A stretch of DNA of 64,000 nt from Gari tellinella (taxonomy: Eukaryota > Mollusca > Bivalvia > Cardiida > Psammobiidae): assembly GCA_922989275.2 (NCBI GenBank), contig OV277857.1:8432001-8496000 (forward strand), in the 5' to 3' direction. Each line of letters opens with the position of its first letter. Positions within the stretch are counted from its first letter, which is position 1. Made by a program: the position numbers and the translations under genes. Under the pieces are notes generated by a model. That model was given only the letters and a program-made list of their open reading frames with translations. It was not told where the DNA came from and ran no database searches. Below are positions 61,273 through 64,000 of the stretch, one piece after another.

Positions 61273-61383
61273 CTGGAAGTAAGAAAGGAGAGCACCAATT
61301 CAGTCCAATACTTTATTCGCCTTAGCACAGAATCCTGAGCTAGAGATTGGACTGGGTTTATATTGTGCTCTCTCCACTTCCAG
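61273..61383. repeat. Hairpin sharing 64 bases with repeat R1
   Basis: CTGGAAGTAAGAAAGGAGAG..ACTTTATTCGCCTTAGCACA is a third copy of 60247-60310. It is followed by its diverged mirror, GGACTGGGTTTATATTGTGC then TCTCTCCACTTCCAG. On the minus strand the sequence past its end is GTAAGTTG, a perfect splice-donor motif directly after CTTCCAG. Confidence 0.7.
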
Positions 61384-61399
61384 ATTGAAGCCCAGATGT

Positions 61400-62840
61400 T
61401 GTGACACACCAGGTTATTTTCCTGTCAAAGTCTTGATAAGGGACACTTCCTCTCATTTTTTTACAGGATGCAGACCCAGTAAGTGGGTCTGGCATCAGCC
61501 TGCATATCCTGTTAAGGTGCTTATCTATGAGCTGTCATAAAGTGGCACTGCTTAGCTAACATCTGTGTCATACTTCAAGAATTATTATGCTAATTCATAA
61601 GAATAAGAGAGTAAAATGTTTAAAATAAGATTTTCTTTAAACTTATGAATTATATCTTGAAAGTTCCAAATATACATTATAAAATCAAATTCCTCTCATC
61701 AAGACCAATATTTTGATACCAAATTTACAAGTGTTATGACAATTATTCATATTTTGAATATTAATATTAATTATGAAATATGCAAAAATATGAATCATAA
61801 TAATTCCTCCCTCATTCTTTTGCTTTTGACCCCAAAAGCAGAAAAATGTGAATCATTCTAGGGAAGCTATTAGCAAAATGCATGACACAGAATATTTACA
61901 CACTAATACGCTCAGTACAGAACTAACATAATCAGAGTATAGTCTTGTCACTTTGCAACAAGAAAGTTTACAATATACTTTGTATATATCAGCATTTGCG
62001 TGTTATAACTTGACTTTGCCAAGTAATTTTGATGTATTTGCTTTGCAAATCACATCAGTGTTATGCTTTGTAAACAGTTTGCAACATTTGATTATAGTTC
62101 CAAGTTGGCATAAAAGTATAGTTCTAATATTGGTCTATGCATTTGCATTATAAAATGTTCATATAAGCACATATATTCATTTGGTCATTTTGTTCAGCTA
62201 CAGTAATGAGGTAAATACCTGATAAAGAGAAGAAGAAAAAAATTCTTGCTTTATAATGAATTCTTGGTTTTGCTGTCAATCTCAAATTTAAGTTAAACTA
62301 TTTACCTATGAATGTGATGAGCACAAAGGCAATTGTTTAAATTCACCAACTATTAGCAGCTTCCAAATGTTCTTTTGAAAAATGCCACCTGTGGCAATCT
62401 TACATTCAGGACAAATAATGCTTTTCTTAGATTGACTAGAATGAAGAACTGCATAAGCAACACAATTTGCGCAAACCTGCAACAATCTCTGAGATTTGAT
62501 GTTACACTATGCGCAGATTGTAATGGTTAGTACGAACATGATGTAACATCAATATTCTAGACAGAGCATCATGGACCTTACAACCCTTCAGAAATAACTG
62601 AAATTACAGAAACTAGTCATTGCGAAACACAAATTAAATAATGCTGCACTAGATGATTTCTTGTTTGAAAAACACACAAAAAAATACCAACAGTGAGTAT
62701 AAGAAATTTAAGTGTTGATCAGACACATTTCTTTCCTAATGCTGGAAAAAATAATTTAGAATTTGGAATACGTTTTCTAACTACTGCAGGCCACATGCAG
62801 TTTATAAACAAGTTATCATTTTAAGAAGTGCATACTTAAA
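61400..62840. other. No gene seen
   Basis: AT-rich sequence without MITEs. CTTTTGACCCCAAAAG near 61824 is a short palindrome. No ORF with a motif. Confidence 0.35.
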
Positions 62841-62842
62841 CA

Positions 62843-63298
62843 TTATTTAGAGTTCTCAGTCTTTGGTTTGAAGAACTTAAATGTTTTGGGTTTCTCTCGC
62901 CATTTCCCAGTTCTCGTATGGGTTCGCCAGTATTCATGAACTAGATCTTTGTCTACATCTGCTTCACACAACCACATTCTACTGGTGCCGTCAAGTTCAA
63001 CATAGCACAATCTCCTATTAGCACTGATAAATGTCCAAAAGATCCTGATTGCTTTAGGTGAAGGCATATTTCCCTGCTTGTCAGAGTCTGCCACAGTTTG
63101 TTCAGTATTCACAGGCTCTTGTTGGTTAAGAACTATAACTGTCCTGTAAAAGGTATATACAAGATTTGGACCGTCTGGATGCTCCTCTGTCTTCCTCCAC
63201 AGCTGTCGTTTGTTGACGGTTCCGCAGGACGTATTTCGTTGTGCTGGCATCATAGGATCTTCTACTCCACCAATTATTGTGAACGGGTTTTTATCCAA
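62843..63298 (-). CDS. Unidentified coding stretch or exon, about 150 residues
   Basis: The minus-strand frame ends at a stop at 62843-62845 and is non-repetitive and protein-like: TIIGGVEDPMMPAQRNTSCG, LWRKTEEHPDGPNLVYTFYR, AIRIFWTFISANRRLCYVEL, then DGTSRMWLCEADVDKDLVHE and a basic tail. The codon at 63298 is TTG, so it is not a start. Upstream on the minus strand, after the splice-acceptor-like TTTCTTACTTCCAG at about 63394, another open stretch encodes DTVRLVREVVKLGTVMRR before a stop. That upstream part lies in the R1 repeat and has a second, frameshifted copy at 60131-60246. It may be the last exon of a gene whose other exons lie outside, or a transposon remnant. I do not recognise a domain. 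Confidence 0.4.
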   Translation of the reverse strand: MDKNPFTIIGGVEDPMMPAQRNTSCGTVNKRQLWRKTEEHPDGPNLVYTFYRTVIVLNQQEPVNTEQTVADSDKQGNMPSPKAIRIFWTFISANRRLCYVELDGTSRMWLCEADVDKDLVHEYWRTHTRTGKWREKPKTFKFFKPKTENSK

Positions 63299-64000
63299 AT
63301 TTCGCGCTTTTGCGTTATGGATTTATCTCCGCATCACAGTTCCTAATTTTACAACTTCACGAACCAAACGGACAGTGTCTTTTAACGACGAGCTGGAAGT
63401 AAGAAAGGAGAGCACCAATTCAGTCCAATACTTTATTCGCCTTAGCACAGAATCCAATATATCAATATTTCATCATTCATTCAATCAAATAGTCATCCAA
63501 TCATCAATCAATCATTTAATCACAATTATTTCAAATATGTACATGTATATTTATGCATCAAGAATAACTGCCTGAATCTTTTGAATAAGCACTTAAATAA
63601 GTAGCAGTGCCTTAATATGTTAAATAACGCTTTATATTGAACTATCTCCATAGTTTCAATATAAGGCATTAGTAGAGAATTGGGGAATTCTCGCTTGCAG
63701 TGTAAGAGATACCAAGCCAGCTTTGCATTTAATAAAATGTGATTCTTGATACATGTTACATCAGTCAATTAGTTACAGATAAATCTCAATTAGATATAGA
63801 AGTAGTTAAATCTTGAGCACTTTATTTATCTCAAGTTATCAAAGAAAGTTCTTCTTTATACTATCAATTTTGTGAGATAAGAGCTACCTTAAGATTGCAT
63901 ATTCTGCTATCTTAAGTTACTACATATTCTTTCTATCTTAAGTTACCTCTACTGTTTCTTCACATCAGTGAGGGAACAAGTGTCACACACCTGTCCCCTA
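63272..64000. repeat. Long direct repeat R1, copy b (cut by window end)
   Basis: Second copy of 60131-60854; still matching when the window ends. Observed differences after the first 120 bases are very few (for example GTGGCACACA versus GTGTCACACA), so the duplication is recent or homogenised. Confidence 0.9.

Noticed and set aside
60131..64000. R1 copies as LTRs of an LTR retrotransposon
   Set aside because: They do not start TG or end CA, there is no primer-binding site or polypurine tract, and no gag/pol domain lies between them.

Overview
The window looks like intergenic/intronic DNA from an animal, most likely a marine invertebrate and probably a bivalve mollusc. It is AT-rich with almost no long ORFs, the few genes have spliced GT-AG introns, the retrotransposon fragments are non-LTR (LINE) type, and small inverted-repeat elements (MITEs) are very dense. 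The bivalve assignment is inference and cannot be proved from the sequence alone. Most short ORFs here are reads through MITEs and code for nothing.

I sorted the repeats into families (letters are mine). TA-target families (Tc1/mariner/pogo-like ends): A (about 250 bp, 28-bp ends TACAGTGGAGAATCTGTTAT...), D (about 200 bp, ends TACAGTARAACCTCTCTATT), E, G, H (about 330-380 bp) and M (about 310 bp). TTAA-target families (piggyBac-like ends): B (about 210-250 bp, TTAACCCTTTCACTCTCAAT), C (about 250 bp), I (about 220 bp, TTAACCCATTTGTGCCCACG), J and Q (foldback). Larger elements are N (2.4 kb) and R (3.7 kb). The main observation is that unrelated families carry the same central hairpin. Core-1 (CAAACAGTTT - variable arm - TGATCAGACGCC - variable tip) is in A, B, H, I, J, K and, more weakly, E. 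Core-2 (GCTTAAAGCA..TGAAAGTRAARCAGAA) is in C (TTAA) and D (TA). Arms and tips differ between families, but symmetrically, so dyad symmetry is kept.

Layout: 1-370, the C-terminal end of a LINE fused to half a hairpin. 0.5-5.3 kb, MITEs A, B, C, H and G. 5.4-7.8 kb, element N with repeat arrays and nested M. 8-9 kb, foldback Q. 9-24 kb, MITE-dense DNA with tRNA-like sequences at 14.1 and 20.3 kb. 25.5-29.3 kb, a decayed 3.8-kb LINE with a 15-bp target-site duplication, inserted in an older reverse-strand ORF. 30-48 kb, more MITEs, a tandemly duplicated MITE at 36.8-37.6 kb, a promoter plus possible first exon at 35.9-36.2 kb, and a probable two-exon gene at 43.8-44.1 kb. 48.7-52.2 kb, a clear three-exon gene for an 82-residue secretory/membrane protein, its introns filled with MITEs. 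52.4-56.0 kb, element R with an HEEADTR-motif gene remnant. 56-59.2 kb, MITEs. 60.1-64 kb, a long near-identical direct repeat flanking a short unidentified reverse-strand coding stretch.

The only host genes I can support are the 48.7-52.2 kb gene and, less surely, the 43.8 kb gene, the 36.15 kb exon and the 62.8-63.3 kb coding stretch. No operon-like relation exists between them.
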